DNA of 64,000 nt from Agelaius tricolor (GCA_023055355.1 JALJCS010000012.1:12808501-12872500); one strand, 5' to 3'. Positions 52,171 to 63,424 are shown, numbered from the stretch's first letter. Notes: a model not told the origin generated them from the sequence alone. A program made the numbers and translations.

Positions 52171-54555
52171 CAAATACATACAGAAAGCTCTTATCTCCCT
52201 TTTTGATAATGAGGTGCCCTGAAAGAACATCTGAAGTATGCTGGTATTATTTGCTTCATTCTTACAAAGTAATCTTGTATATATGTGGCTTGGTGGTGTG
52301 CTGGGAGAGTTCTTTTCTGAATGTCTAATTAAGACATACCCCATGTTATTTCTCTTAGTGTTTCAAACATATTTGCATGGTTTAATTATATTTCTGTTTA
52401 AAATCCCTCATTACTCTTGGTTAGTTCAGGCTCACACAGTGTGGTAGGACACACATGCTGATCAAGTAGAGGTATTTTTTCTGTAAAGGGAAAAAAGAAC
52501 AAACACAACTTGTTGATGATATCATCTTTCATAAGATTAAAAAATCAAAATGTTCTTTGTTTCCTCAGAACACCTTCAAGTAGGATAGATCTTTGTGGGA
52601 TGCTACTAAGCTGTCCATGGATTAAGAATAAAGCTTAGTAGCCTTATTTGATTTTGTTCTGACCTCTTTGAAACATTGATTGCTTGTGATCATTTTCCAA
52701 CTCTGCTCTCAAACCTCTCTTTCATCATTTCTCTGAATGCTACGTGGAGAACTCAGAAGCTCCCATACCACTTCTCCCCCGAGATCTTTCTCATCTGGTT
52801 TTGCTCCTTGTTTTTTTCTGTAATTGCTTTTGTGTATTTAAAGGTTACTATGTTTTATTTCTCTATGGATAGCTGTTTGGGGATGGTTTTGATTTTTAAT
52901 ATAGAATATATTGAAGGCCTTGGCTTTGCAGTAAATTGCATTACAAATACATGGTGAGGCCTTTCCAGAGGTTATTGCATGGTTAAGGCTAGAGCAGAAA
53001 ACAGATTGTATGTACACATTAAGGAATATGCAGCACCAGCTTATTATAAAGTTCTCTGGTGCTTCAAATGCTCATGTGTATTTAACTTCACAGCCACGAG
53101 TAATTCATTGACAGTAATGGAACTCCTTTTGTCCACTCCACATAAAGTGTTTGCTTACCCAGGAATGAAAGTTTATGTCCTCAGTCACAGTACAGTTCCT
53201 TGGAGGAATGTTTTTTCTTGCCTTCTTCTCAGTGTAATGAACCTTGCATAAGCCCTGCATTTGAAGAACTGTCTTTAGACAAAAGGGAACTGTGTCTTCC
53301 ACTTTCAGTGGTTACATGGTTTACAAGCAACATGTCTTAAGCCTTCTATTATTTTTTAAGCAAAGTAGAAATGCTTTTCTCAGTGAATAAAAAATGCTGG
53401 CATTTTGCTTTAAGGATGGGCTTAAAAGAGGTTGTTCTATATGCTGCATGAATAGTTGGAGGATGGGGGAGAGAGAAGAGTAATTGCTTTTATTTCTTAA
53501 TCCTATTTTTTTAAATGTTGTTAATGATGAAAATGTTTGCAGAGGAGACTAAACTCCACCAAACCTTGGGTAGATTGAAATGAAGATGAGTTTAATGTCT
53601 GAGATTATATTTTGAATACTTTATTATTTTTTTAAGTATTGCTCTGTCAGCTAAATATAGTTCTGATTTTTACATTTTTATAGAGCATGTGAGTTCCCTG
53701 TAGGCACATTGTCTCTCTTCAGTGATTTATATAGTTTGAATTATAGGGGATGATAAGCATTTGCTGTTCAATAGTGTAGTTAATGCTCAGCCCCCCCGGG
53801 TAACAGAGCAGTGAAGCATTTACTACTCAGTGGTAGTTCTGCAACAATCAGCAGCAGTGAGGCTCTATCACAGTAAATTTATACCAGTACACTCCAACCT
53901 CGGGGAGCTGAGCATTCACTCAGCATAGCCTGGGGAAAGCAATTAGAAAGGACATTTTCCAGCCTTTTTGGGTGGCACAGCAGGAGGACTTTACTATTGT
54001 GACTGGATCAGAAAAAAAAAATCCTCTGTGTGCAAGATGAAAATTAACCAACCTTTATTTTCCCTTCCAGGATTAAAAGTAAATAGATGCTTAGACTGGA
54101 ATGCTTTTGGAAACCAGAAAGTTAAAGCATTTTCTGTATTGGCAGACCCACTGCCATGCTGGTGAGGTGCCAGAGTCTAGGAGGGCTCCAAGCTCTTCAC
54201 TCCTGTGCTTAGGAGGAGCCTCCTCCACAGGTTGTTGAGCTTTCAGGCACTGGGGCAGTGCAACACTTCTGTTCCTGTGGTTGTGGTGAGAAAATAGCAA
54301 GGACTGCATCAGCCAAGCAATAATAGCATTTCTCTTCCAGGCTGTTTTTCTTCTATAGGCCTGAAAGCTTTTTATAAAGGAAGCCAATATCATCAAGGTT
54401 GAGGAGAGCAATTAGTGTTCTCTTCTATCCTTCTGCTTGCAGGACATAATGAGGGAAAAACCATGAATTGCCTTAAGATCAATATCTGGCTATGAATCTG
54501 GTGTCACTGGAAGAATTTTGGGTCAGTTTACACTACACAGTAGATGAGGTACACC

Positions 54556-55861
54556 TGTCTCAAAGGGGAAAAGGTTCTTTGGCACAGGTGTTAGCAGGGC
54601 CCACAGAAGGAGATCAAACTAGATTTGAAGGGGAAAAGGGATAAAGCCAGGCTCCCTGGAGATAAAACCTGGGCATAGCACAGCAGTATTGAAAGGTGGC
54701 TTTGGTGGCAAGGTCTGTGAGCCTGCAGGATGGAATCCATGCAGCAGCAAAACCACAAGGGTTATTGATGTCAGAAACCATGGAAGCACTTGAGAATGGT
54801 CATGCAGGAATTCAGAGTTTATCTCCTGGGGAAGGGGTGGGATCAGCAGCCCAGGGGCAGTGGATCTCCAGCAGTGCAAGCAGCACAGGGAGCAGACAGG
54901 AGGAGCTGAAGCCCTTGTGCAGCAGTAACACCACGGCACAGCTGCAGCCATGGAAATGGAGGAATGGTTCCCACAGCTGGAGTACTGCAGCTCTCCAGGG
55001 GACAGGCAAGGAAGGAGAGGACATTGGGTAGCCCTGGCTTTTAGGGAGTGTCTTGATTGTCCAGAGCTTGGTGATGGTGGCAGCAGGGCTGAGCGTTTAT
55101 AGGTGGGAACCAGGAGGAAGGCCAACAAGGCAGATATCATGGTGGGACTCATCTCAGATCACCCAACCAGCATCAAGAGGCAGATGAAGAATTCTGTAAG
55201 CAGCTGGGAGAAGTTCACAGTTTCTAGCCCTTGCTCTCCTGCAGGACTTCGACTTACCTGGTGTCTGCTGGAAATACAGCAGAGAGGAAACACTCTAGGA
55301 GGTTCCTGGAAGAGTGACCATCCCCCTGTGTACTTGGCACTGCTGAGGACACATCCAGTCTTGGGATCCTTATTTGAAGAATCACATTAATTCAATGGAG
55401 AGTGTCCAGAGAATGACAACAAAGCTGGTGAAAGGTCTGGAGAACAAGATTTATGTGGAGCAATGAAAGGACTTGAGGTGGTTGAGAAGGAGATTCAGAG
55501 GAGAGATTATTGCTCTTTACAACCACCTGAAAGGAGGGTGTAGTGGTGGGGGAAGGGGGGTGTCAGCCTCTTCTCACAGATGAGACATGGTAGGATAAGA
55601 GAAAATCTGCACCCAAGTTGCACCACACGGGTTTAGATTACTTATAAGGAAAGCATTCTTCACCAAATAGGGCAGCCAAGCTCTGGAACAGACTGCCCAG
55701 GGAAGTAGTTGAGTTCCCATTCCTGGAGGTATTTAAAAGAGAGGTAGATGTGGTGCTTAAGGGACATGGTTTAGGGGTCAGCTTGGCAGGTGCAGTTAAC
55801 AGTCAGCCTTGATGATCTTAAGGGTCTTTTCCAAACTAAACCAGAATTCCCTGACTCTATC
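54556..55861 (+). mobile_element. CR1 LINE copy, internally deleted, 5' truncated
   Basis: This is the best preserved retroelement in the window. From the left it follows CR1 consensus wording through the segment before ORF2 ('ttagcagggcccac', 'aaactagatttgaagggg'). It continues through the start of ORF2 ('aggaggagctgaagccc', 'gggacaggcaaggaagg', 'aggccaacaaggcagata') to the endonuclease block ending near 55,312. It then jumps at about 55,315-55,335 to the 3' portion ('actgctgaggacacatcc', 'gtgtccagagaatgacaac') and runs to the 3' end ('gatgatcttaagggtctttt'). About 2 kb, including the whole reverse-transcriptase core, is therefore missing. Orientation is +. It cannot move by itself. The left boundary is approximate. 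Confidence 0.93.
54880..55312 (+). pseudogene. Remnant of CR1 ORF2 endonuclease domain
   Basis: In intact CR1 this region encodes the apurinic-type endonuclease that nicks target DNA for retrotransposition. Here the frame is broken by indels, but blocks are readable: the 'GSRQEELKPLCSS' stretch at the ORF2 start (consensus GNKQEELEAIVQQ), 'ANKADIMVG' near 55,120, and 'QDFDLPGVCWKYS' at 55,242-55,280. The last corresponds to the conserved GDFNLPDVCWKY motif, with the Gly and the key Asn both replaced. The domain stops where the internal deletion begins, before the conserved C-terminal SDH motif. Inactive. Confidence 0.85.
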
Positions 55862-57543
55862 TTTGTATGAAAGGTGTTGAAACCAAAGCAGAAGGAGGCC
55901 CCAGGCATTAGCCACAGTCCTTCAGCAAGACTGTGACAAAGTAAAAATAAAGCTGAGGTTCCCAGGGTGTCTTGCTTAATGCTGTGGCTGCTGCAGTCAA
56001 CACTGCCCTCTCTCTCTGAAATGCATCTGCAAGCCTCAGGCTGTGGTACAGCCAGCATCAAGAATAAGGACTGACAAAGCCAATTTTTCTCTTGTAAATT
56101 ATAAAAGATGAGGCAGAGTAAAATATAAAAGAGGAAGAGAAGAAGCTGCAGTAGTCAAGATGAGTTTCAGGCTGGAAAACAGTGGGAAAGTGTGAAGTGG
56201 GATTTCTGCAAAGCGGGATTTCTGTGAAGAGGGATTGTAAGTGCTCCAACCCCACAGATGCTGTTGTGATTGTGAGAAAATGTGATTGCAGTGAACTGAA
56301 GAGGTGTGAACCCTGCTCTGGTGACAGGGAATCTACAAATAATGACCATTATACCTACAGTGCATCTTCAAGCCTGACTGGTGGTAGAGACCCAGCAAAC
56401 ACAAATACAGGCGAGCTGAAGTGCCTCTCTCAGGGCCCTCAGGTCTCAACATCAAACATTTGCCAGCATCTCCTGCACCAGAGAGCCTGAACAGGCTGTC
56501 AGCAGGAAGGCTTCAAGCTGAGAGGGCAAGTCAGGCTTCCAGAAGATGTCTGTGTTATGCTTTGTGCTTGCCTGCCTGCTGCAGTGTGGAAACAGCATAA
56601 GGACATTTTGAAGAGGTTCAGAAAGGGTAATGTTGACAGGCAAGTGGAAAAGTGAGGAAAAAAGCATGATTTTTGTTAAAGTCATGGTGAAAGAACTGCT
56701 GACATCCTCTGGCAGTGGTGAGAATGTGAATAATTAAAAAGAAGTTTGATGGCATTAGAATTGGGACTTTTTTGAAATCAGCATAAAAATTAGGATATGC
56801 AAACCCTTCAAAGAGGAATCTGATGAATAATTGGGAAAAAGATAAAATGTAAATGGCTAATTGGCTGAAAACCCTGAGAAGATCCCAGCTGAGCTGTTCC
56901 AGTCAGTGCTCAGATGAGCATGGTTCTCTCTCTGCTGTCAGCAGGCATGAGCATCACTCACCCACAGCCAGCCTGAATCTGACCTTAAAGCATGGGCACT
57001 GATAACAAAGCCAGGAGAACCACTTGCATAAAGCCTGGCATGAGTCCTGCAGAACTGACAAAGATAAATCTTATCCAGTTAAACTATGTGGCCTGTTTGG
57101 TCACTCTAGTCAAGGAAATCAAAATCATATTACAGTCCTAGAAGGGAGTTTAAAACTGTGAAATGGAAAAAGAAAAGAACTATGAATAAAATCAAAGACA
57201 CAAATGAAAAGGTCACACTTAGAGTCAAAGACAAGCTGAAGGGGCACTAAAAGAATAGCAAAGGAGCCTACTATGAGGCAGAAGAATAATTCCAGCAGCT
57301 CCAAGATTCAGGTAACTGACTCATTCCTTCACCTCACTCTGTAAAAGACAGGTGTCTTGGGGAGAGTGGCAGTAATATTTGAATGATTTCAGTAGTAATA
57401 TCAGAAGGAAGTTGAGAATGATGAAGAACTCACTAGGTCAGGATTCAGAAACTGTGCTCAGAAATAGGAGAGGAACAGCTGTGGAAGATCCAGTATTGAT
57501 GCTGTAAGTCTCAGTGCACAGGATACAAAGAACTTGCATCGCT
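55862..57543. other. Unassigned stretch, possibly an old degraded element
   Basis: GC content is slightly higher than the surroundings. It holds a 16-base tandem repeat at 56,192 and a Cys-patterned open frame at 56,182-56,490. It follows a CR1 copy directly and could be remains of another retroelement, but no diagnostic motif was found. Confidence 0.35.
56192..56236 (+). repeat. 16-base period tandem repeat, about three copies
   Basis: The motif 'gggatttct' starts at 56199 and 56215, and 'gggatt' again at 56231. The intervening bases (gcaaagc, gtgaaga) are related. It lies at the left end of the open frame 56,182-56,490. Confidence 0.85.
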
Positions 57544-58023
57544 TTATCTCTGATAAAGCATTTCCCTCTGCTGTTGCCTCCATCCTCTGCCCTGCATCAC
57601 AGTGTGCCTAAGGCAAGAGGAGTGAGTGGAGGCATAATGTGCACGTAGGCAATGCAAATAAAGGCAGGGGTGCCTCTCAGAATATCTATTGTAAGTGATA
57701 GGGGCTATGATTGAAAGAGTGGGTGTCTTCAGCTGAGAGGAAAAAGATATTTCTTTGAACTCTCTGGAACTGAAAGAAATCACAGATTCGGTCAGAATGG
57801 TACTGTACCAGACCACTTTTATAGGCTCTTTCCAGAGCAGAATCTCATATGGAAACAATTTCTGATAACGTGCTGTAAAATACATTCCAGGGAATATTCC
57901 CATCTTGGCAGAGATTGAACTAGACAGCTTAATAAGCCTTCCATCACTAATTTCTCTCTGCTTGTGATTCTTTAAGCTGAAGCCACATAATTTTATGTTC
58001 TCCATAGCTTTTGAGTCATCCAA
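57544..58023 (-). CDS. Long uninterrupted frame (160 codons) on the - strand; unidentified, doubtful
   Basis: One frame stays open for 480 bases and ends in TAA. The first two thirds look protein-like: MENIKLCGFSLKNHKQRE, SDGRLIKLSSSISAKMG, FPGMYFTARYQKLFPYEILL, KEPIKVVWYSTILTESV. The last 40 residues (from about YNRYSERHPC) look less so. The listed start is a TTG; the first ATG is at about 58,005. A tag acceptor just upstream gives phase 0, which does not join directly to the phase-1 exon-like segment at 58,783. No strong donor was found inside, so if real it would be a terminal exon. Chance frames of this length are expected about once in a window of this size and composition. Confidence 0.2.
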   Translation of the reverse strand: MDDSKAMENIKLCGFSLKNHKQREISDGRLIKLSSSISAKMGIFPGMYFTARYQKLFPYEILLWKEPIKVVWYSTILTESVISFSSREFKEISFSSQLKTPTLSIIAPITYNRYSERHPCLYLHCLRAHYASTHSSCLRHTVMQGRGWRQQQREMLYQR

Positions 58024-58782
58024 TATCTACTGATTTGTAGCTTGACTTGTGTATAACAAACTCCAGGTTGCTTGAGGAAGAAAAACACCTTAATCACAAT
58101 AGCAGGCTTCAGTCACCTCATTGACAACTCCAGGCCCTAGTTCCACTTATTTATTTTATCTGTGGAATGAAATATACCATAAGAAATATCTACATTGGCC
58201 AGCCTCACCTAGGATCTTTATTAAATCCTCATATTAACAAAGTGCAGAGCAGAAATAGTGATATGAAAATACAGGGCAAGATACACAGAAATTAGATGAT
58301 GGTTTGGGAGAGGTCACTCTCATTTTTAAAGCTTGAGTATTGGGAAGAGGTGGTGTTATATAATAAAATAATACATATATTCTGTGTAGCTGCCAGGGAC
58401 TGTGCACACTGCACAGCCTTTGATGGGCAATATGTAACTTTTGGAGGAGTGCAATATTTCTCATGTGGATCCAGAGAAGGCAACCTGTTTCTTCAGAGAC
58501 TTTTTGAGATTCACATCTGTATCAAGTGTCCTGGCAAGCTAAATCTTTGGAAAAAAATCTGATACCTGAAACCCCAGCTTGGGAGTAGCTGTTATGTAGG
58601 ATAGAGGTGTTATTTCACCTTACTAGAAATCTGAATCTTCAGCTGGGGAGAACCCCCCTCTGCTCTCTCTGCTGACCATCCTACTCCTACAGAACACAGA
58701 CACTTGCAGAGCTCAGCTTATGGCACGTGTCTCTCCTAAGAGCAATGACTCCAAATCACCAAGAGCAAAGCTTAACCTTCAC

Positions 58783-58929
58783 CTTCCAGAACATCCAGTT
58801 TGATGGGATAAACTTCAGCCAACAAGGGGAACACTTCTGACTTTTTAAATTTAACAATGGTAGGCGTTTTAGAAGGCTGAAGTCTGTAACAATTTGTTCT
58901 GGGCTCCAAGGCTTTGATAGCCTGCACTC
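58783..58929 (-). CDS. Exon-like segment (147 bases, phase 1-1) on the - strand; unidentified
   Basis: Read on the - strand, a long pyrimidine tract (about 58,955-58,990, rich in CTCCCTCCTTCTCACTCCCC) is followed 20-odd bases later by ccactag|GAGTGC. After 147 open bases comes a donor GGAAG|gtgaag. The phase is 1 on both sides, so the segment could be skipped or added without shifting frame. The peptide reads VQAIKALEPRTNCYRL, QPSKTPTIVKFKKSE, VFPLLAEVYPIKLDVLE. Codon use looks coding. It belongs to no family I recognise. It lies on the opposite strand from the candidate exons 1 kb to the right, so it would be a different, possibly head-to-head gene, or a fortuitous segment. Confidence 0.3.
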
Positions 58930-59068
58930 CTAGTGGTGCAACATTTTCATAATCAGAAAGGGGGGAGTGAGAAGGAGGGAGAATAGGAAACCAAATAATG
59001 TATTTGTGCATAGTAATCCTGAATATTAGGTAATTTTCTATTTTTAGTAGGGTTTTAAAAAGGATGAG

Positions 59069-59112
59069 GACTGATTATGAATCATTAAATCATAATTAAT
59101 TATAAATCAGTC
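59069..59112. repeat. Inverted repeat around an AT-rich, partly self-complementary loop
   Basis: GACTGATT at 59069 pairs with AATCAGTC at 59105. The 28-base interior (atgaatcattaaatcataat and taattat) is itself rich in short complementary runs. It lies between the - strand exon-like segment and the + strand exon candidates. Confidence 0.75.
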
Positions 59113-59747
59113 TTCACTCCAGATGTAATCTCAGGTTTTGGAAGAGCTCTTGTTTGAATAACTAGAATTTCAATTTTTATATTCAAGGCATGTTTGTATC
59201 ATCTAGGATTGTAGCAGGAAGTCTGTTTGTCTATGACTGTGTCAAACTCCAGTATGACACTGTTGTTTCCTGTGAAGCAGATATGCATAAAGCAAGTGAC
59301 TGGAACTATCACCCATGGATTTTTCTATCAGCACGAGCTTGCTAGGTCTGTCTTAATAACACAGTTGAATCTGAGACAAGATAATTAAATATATCCATGA
59401 TGGCCTTAGTGCTGTGAAATACAGAACACCCAAACTCTAGCAAAGCAGTAGAAAATTTCTTTTAAGACTGTGTTTATATCTGGAATATTCTTAAACACAG
59501 TTATTGTGAGGGCTGACAGCAGTGACTGCCTAAAACAACCTCCCCGAGTTGTGTGGGAAGCCCACACTGAGTTTCCTGCAATTTTGGATCAGTTTCAGTT
59601 AAAATTTGGTTTGGAATATCCAGATGAGAAGTGCTAAACCAGCTGAATTAGTATTGGAAAAATTTGGTGTACTTCCAGTTACCTTTGGGCAGACTGATGT
59701 GCAACTGCCAAATGCACATCCAGAGGCCTTCAGTGCCCAAGTGTGAG

Positions 59748-59780
59748 CTGGTGAGCTGCTCTTACTAATGCCTCAGACAG
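59748..59780 (+). CDS. Possible upstream exon ending at a near-consensus splice donor; unidentified gene
   Basis: The donor CAG|gtaaga at 59780/59781 is almost ideal. Read in the phase needed by the exon at 59,893 (one base left over), the end of the segment gives GELLLLMPQT plus a shared Gly codon. An in-frame TGA at 59744-59746 blocks extension further left. Coding therefore either begins at the ATG at 59768 (giving MPQT-G) or enters through a weak AG at 59746-59747. Left of the TGA the same frame stays open for about 45 codons and looks protein-like (ELVLEKFGVLPVTFG, then QTDVQLPNAHPEAFSAQV). The stop may therefore be a disabling mutation, or that stretch may be untranslated. The start given here is one of two options; the donor is the only well-supported part. 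Confidence 0.25.
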
Positions 59781-59892
59781 GTAAGAACATCATTTATGGA
59801 AAATAAGACTACTTCAGTCATGTGCCATTAATGTTATGGGACAATGTTGAAGCAGGTCTGTGATTTATATTTCTTTTTTTCTGAAATAACAG

Positions 59893-60044
59893 GGCAAAAT
59901 TTGAAGGCACATATTAGAATAAAGTACAAGTTCAGTGATGAGGTGGCAGATGAGAAAGGCAATTCATTTGTGCTTGCAGATTATGTCTTTACCTTGAACA
60001 CAATACCACGGCCCAGCTGTGCTGTAGACTTGGCTGTGTTCAAG
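59893..60044 (+). CDS. Internal coding exon (152 bases) of an unrecognised gene
   Basis: A pyrimidine-rich run (tatttctttttttctgaaat) leads to acag|GGCAAAAT, and the segment ends TTCAAG|gtaattt, a usable donor. Between them one frame is fully open: it enters in phase 1 and leaves in phase 0, giving 50 full codons that read NLKAHIRIKYKFSDE, VADEKGNSFVLADYVFTLNT, then IPRPSCAVDLAVFK. Other frames contain stops, for example TGATGA around 59,935. The peptide alternates hydrophobic and polar residues like beta strands and has a single Cys. No domain signature was recognised. The leaving phase matches the candidate exon at 63,346, which argues for a real gene. A chance open segment between an AG and a GT remains possible. 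Confidence 0.5.
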
Positions 60045-63000
60045 GTAATTTGATATTGATCAGCCTTCAGGTGTAATGCTGCAGCAATCAAACTGATCAA
60101 ATGCAAGGCTACACAGATATGGCTTTTCAGGCACATTATTTCTATGAGAAATCATCACATCACAGAGAAAGAAAGCAGACTGGCAAAAGCATATTTATCA
60201 TGCTTAGTTTCTTTTTCTCTCTTCGGAACTACTTGTAATGGGTTTTATTTTTAACATTGGAGAACAGCTAAGAAATATGTGCTTATTTCAAACATTCCAT
60301 GAACATTGTTCTTTTTTCATTTGCAATCCTCTTGAATGCACTTATAAGGTTAACAAAGACCTTAAACCAGACATTTGGAAAAGAGGCAATAGCTGAAGTC
60401 TTAAATTCAATTATTTACTCCAACCCATCTCTGAAATTCACTAAGTTCTTTAAATTCAGTGGAGACAGTTCTCACTCACTTTAATGAAGAGAGTGTTTAG
60501 ACCCTGCCAAAACTCATATTTATAAATGAGACATGTGCACCTGTCTTATTCTAACTCCCTGTGTTAGAGTGCTGGCAACAGTGCCCATTTCCAAAGCAGC
60601 ACTAGGTTTTCTGGGGTTTTCCATCTCCATATACCATTTACAGCTCATCTAGCCCATGACCACATGAGATTATGTACATTTCATATCTAATGCTGTTGTT
60701 TCTACTGTGACAGTATGAGCCAAGGTGTATTGACATCCAGAAAATTTATTTGATCTTCAACCAGTATGATTTGTGTTACATTTTGAAAATGGCACATTTT
60801 TTGAAGGCACATTTTGAAAGATATTTTATTTATTAAAAAGGTATGAAGAGCTTATCTACATGACCTTTTTTTCTGCATCTCAAGTGTCTTAATTTTAAAA
60901 CTTTCTTTTTGTCTTGAAAAACAAAAATGTTCTTTAATGGAGAAATAGATGTTCTCGAGTCATGCAATTAAAACTTGGATAGTGATTTACCTTAATACTA
61001 AAATGAATTTAGAATTACAGGTTTCTCTCTCAAGTTATATATATATAAGTAGAGGTAATCAGTGTGATTGCTTAAAATAACCCCTTTTCAGTGGGAATTG
61101 CAGCAGCATCCAAAATTCATCAAGATATGGACCTATGTTGCTCACCATGGTCTTTTAGACAATTAAAGACATTAAATCTTCACATATTATATTCTGACTA
61201 ACAGAGTCTTGGGCAAGTTTTTTATACAAAGAATATAAAACATGTTAATTAATAAATCCAAGTGCAAACTCATTAGCTTGAGAGTGTATAGTAGAAGCAT
61301 GAAAAGAGTTATGCTTTTCCCCCTTAGGATGACAACTCCACAATTATAAACAGAGCTTGGAAAGACAGGCTTAGGAGGCACTTCTTTCAGATGAGCTAAT
61401 TAAGAATGTTCTGTTTATTTTTGTGGGCACCCAAGTGAGCAGTGCTATTATGGCAGGAGAAACTGGGTAATTTTAAAATCCCAGTTATAGGCAGTTCAAG
61501 TGGCTAAGTTTAGTTTCGAGGCAGTGGTTCAAACTCAGGTTGGACATGTTTTTTCAGTATAATTTTAGAAGATAATAAAAATGCAAACAGCTCCTAAGGG
61601 TAAATCATATCACCTAGAGGAGGAATTCAGATGACCTCTTTAAATTAAAAATGCTGACTTAGGAAAAAATAGAAACCACAGAGATTCAGGTAAATGCTTA
61701 ATAAAAGATATAGAAGCCATGTAATGTTCTTATCCCCTATTCAAGAGTAAGAACTAAAATATTTTCTGTGCAGCATTTGCAAGTGCTGCAGCATCATGTC
61801 TTTTGTTACTAAATTTACATCTACCCATCAAAGCCATTGGTTGCACTGGTGCTTCATTTGGTCATGATGCTTTGTCATCTGACAAGAATTGATTGATGTC
61901 AGTGAAACAACCTCAGCAGCAATCCCTGCTGATGTATTCATCTGTTCAGGAGCTAAAAATAAACACATGCTAATATTTCTGCTGAGAATAATTCTCTTTA
62001 TGCTGCCTTGTGAGCAATAATATTAACAATAAAGTAGTATAGCTGCAGATGTAGCCCTGAGTATATAAAATTTTACAGCAGCCTTTTCCATTGCAATATT
62101 AAGGGTCAAACTGCTGTTGTGGCAGGCAAATACAACAATGCAGAACTGCAGGAATCCTTACATCCTCTATGAACAGATTAAAAATCAAGTGAGCTTTTTT
62201 AATTAGGAAAACATGTCTAGCTGAATTGCCAGATACAATGTGTGCACATGTAGGTTGTACATTATAGAAAGAGAAAACAATGCACTTGTTCATGCCAGGG
62301 AATGTGTCAAAAAGCCATGTGGCATTTGGGTAGCTATATTGCTTTAGCTTTGCCTAATAAAATAATATTCCTTTACTTGTTTTTGTTTTATTATCATAAT
62401 GCATGTTAGTGACATGAAGTCACTCCTTCACAGAAAACACTCCTGAAATTTGTCTGTTGTCCCAGTGAAGGAAAGAATGAAATCTCTTTATTTTGAATTC
62501 AGTGTTTAACATTCTACTTTGTTCACAGTATTTTTAAGCAGCCTATTTTTGTTGTTTTGGTTGGTATATTGACTAGCTTGAAGGTTTAATATGCTCCCAT
62601 GCACTTTTTATGACTTAGTCATTAGGAAAAACCTGCTTCTCAATCCCTGTTACTTGATGCAAGTTTATTGTTTTCTAAAGTCTAGCTTGATTACAAGAAA
62701 TTGAAATGCCTTGCCTACAAGCCAGTGCAAATGTAGTTTTGCAATCATTTAGAGGCTATAGAAAATATCTTATCTGAATCAGGTTCTTGAAATTTAAGCA
62801 ATAAAATTTGGCAGGTTTAGTTCTGAGCCCATCAGTTGTTGAGCAGTGTTGATTTTAAGGGGATTCTCCTCATTCTTGCCCCTCCCTCTGTCTCAGTGTG
62901 TGCTTGTCTAATTCTCCTGCTTTTGAAGCAATTGACTCATTTAAACTGAAGTCTAACAGATCTTTGTGCAAGCTATTTCTACAAATTTAAGGAAATATAC

Positions 63001-63345
63001 AGCCAGTTAGAAGAGGGAGAGGTAGTGTACCTTCTCAAACATTTGCTGTGCTGTAGGGAAGAAAAAGTAATTTTTTCTTCTATGCAATGTAAAAATAACA
63101 GGTCCTATTTTCACATCCATCTGACCCAAATAACAGGGTCAGGCAAATTCTCTGAATTCAATTCCCATGCAGGTTTTCCAGAATCACAGCTGCTTGGGGC
63201 TGGAATGAAATGGAAATTGCCAAGGCTGCTGTTCTGATCACAACACTTATTTAAATCAAGAAGAATGTTTTCCTGGGGCTTCCTTATATTCCAGAAAAAT
63301 TCCATGAACACTCCTTAGAAAAAAAACCTTTCTATTCCTCCCTAG
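60045..63345 (+). other. Likely intron between two candidate exons
   Basis: It starts gtaattt and ends ttcctccctag. Inside it is AT-rich without recognised repeats. A frame at 60,358-60,482 (TFGKEAIAEVLNSIIYSN) looks protein-like but lacks a donor and ends in a stop, so it was not called as an exon. Confidence 0.35.
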
Positions 63346-63424
63346 GAAGTGGAAATTTATCTACTAGATGCTGTCTCTTGTTCTCCTGATGAAACAAAAG
63401 CCAAAGAAAACAAAATGTCAGCAG
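63346..63424 (+). CDS. Internal coding exon (79 bases), same unrecognised gene
   Basis: A clean pyrimidine tract (cctttctattcctccctag) precedes the segment, and it ends GTCAGCAG|gtgaaa, a fair donor. Entered in phase 0, as the exon ending at 60,044 requires, it is open throughout and leaves in phase 1. It reads EVEIYLLDAVSCSPDE then TKAKENKMSA and a split Gly codon. The intron to the previous exon would be 3.3 kb. The charged Lys/Glu-rich end resembles a linker. No family was recognised. Confidence rests on splice sites, phase match and protein-like composition, not on homology. Confidence 0.4.

Larger units (their letters stand above)
50716..54555. other. Noncoding AT-rich stretch between two CR1 copies
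   Basis: It contains two possible regulatory blocks, a T12 run at 51,203, a GC-richer patch at 51,300-51,450 and a C7 run at 53,792. A protein-like frame at 53,095-53,215 has a good acceptor but no convincing donor (see rejected items). Confidence 0.55.

Noticed and set aside
53095..53251. Frame reading VMELLLSTPHKVFAYPG after an acceptor-like cttcacag
   Set aside because: No acceptable donor before the stop, no partner exon; probably chance.
54619..55152. 177-codon - strand open frame
   Set aside because: It is the antisense of the CR1 ORF2 endonuclease remnant.
58396..58562. Frame reading DCAHCTAFDGQYVTFGG, faintly like a von Willebrand D domain start
   Set aside because: Only a few residues agree, the downstream Cys pattern does not fit, and donors are weak.
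60299..60484. Protein-like frame inside the presumed intron (TFGKEAIAEVLNSIIYSN)
   Set aside because: Weak acceptor, no donor in suitable phase, ends in a stop; including it would break the otherwise matching exon phases.
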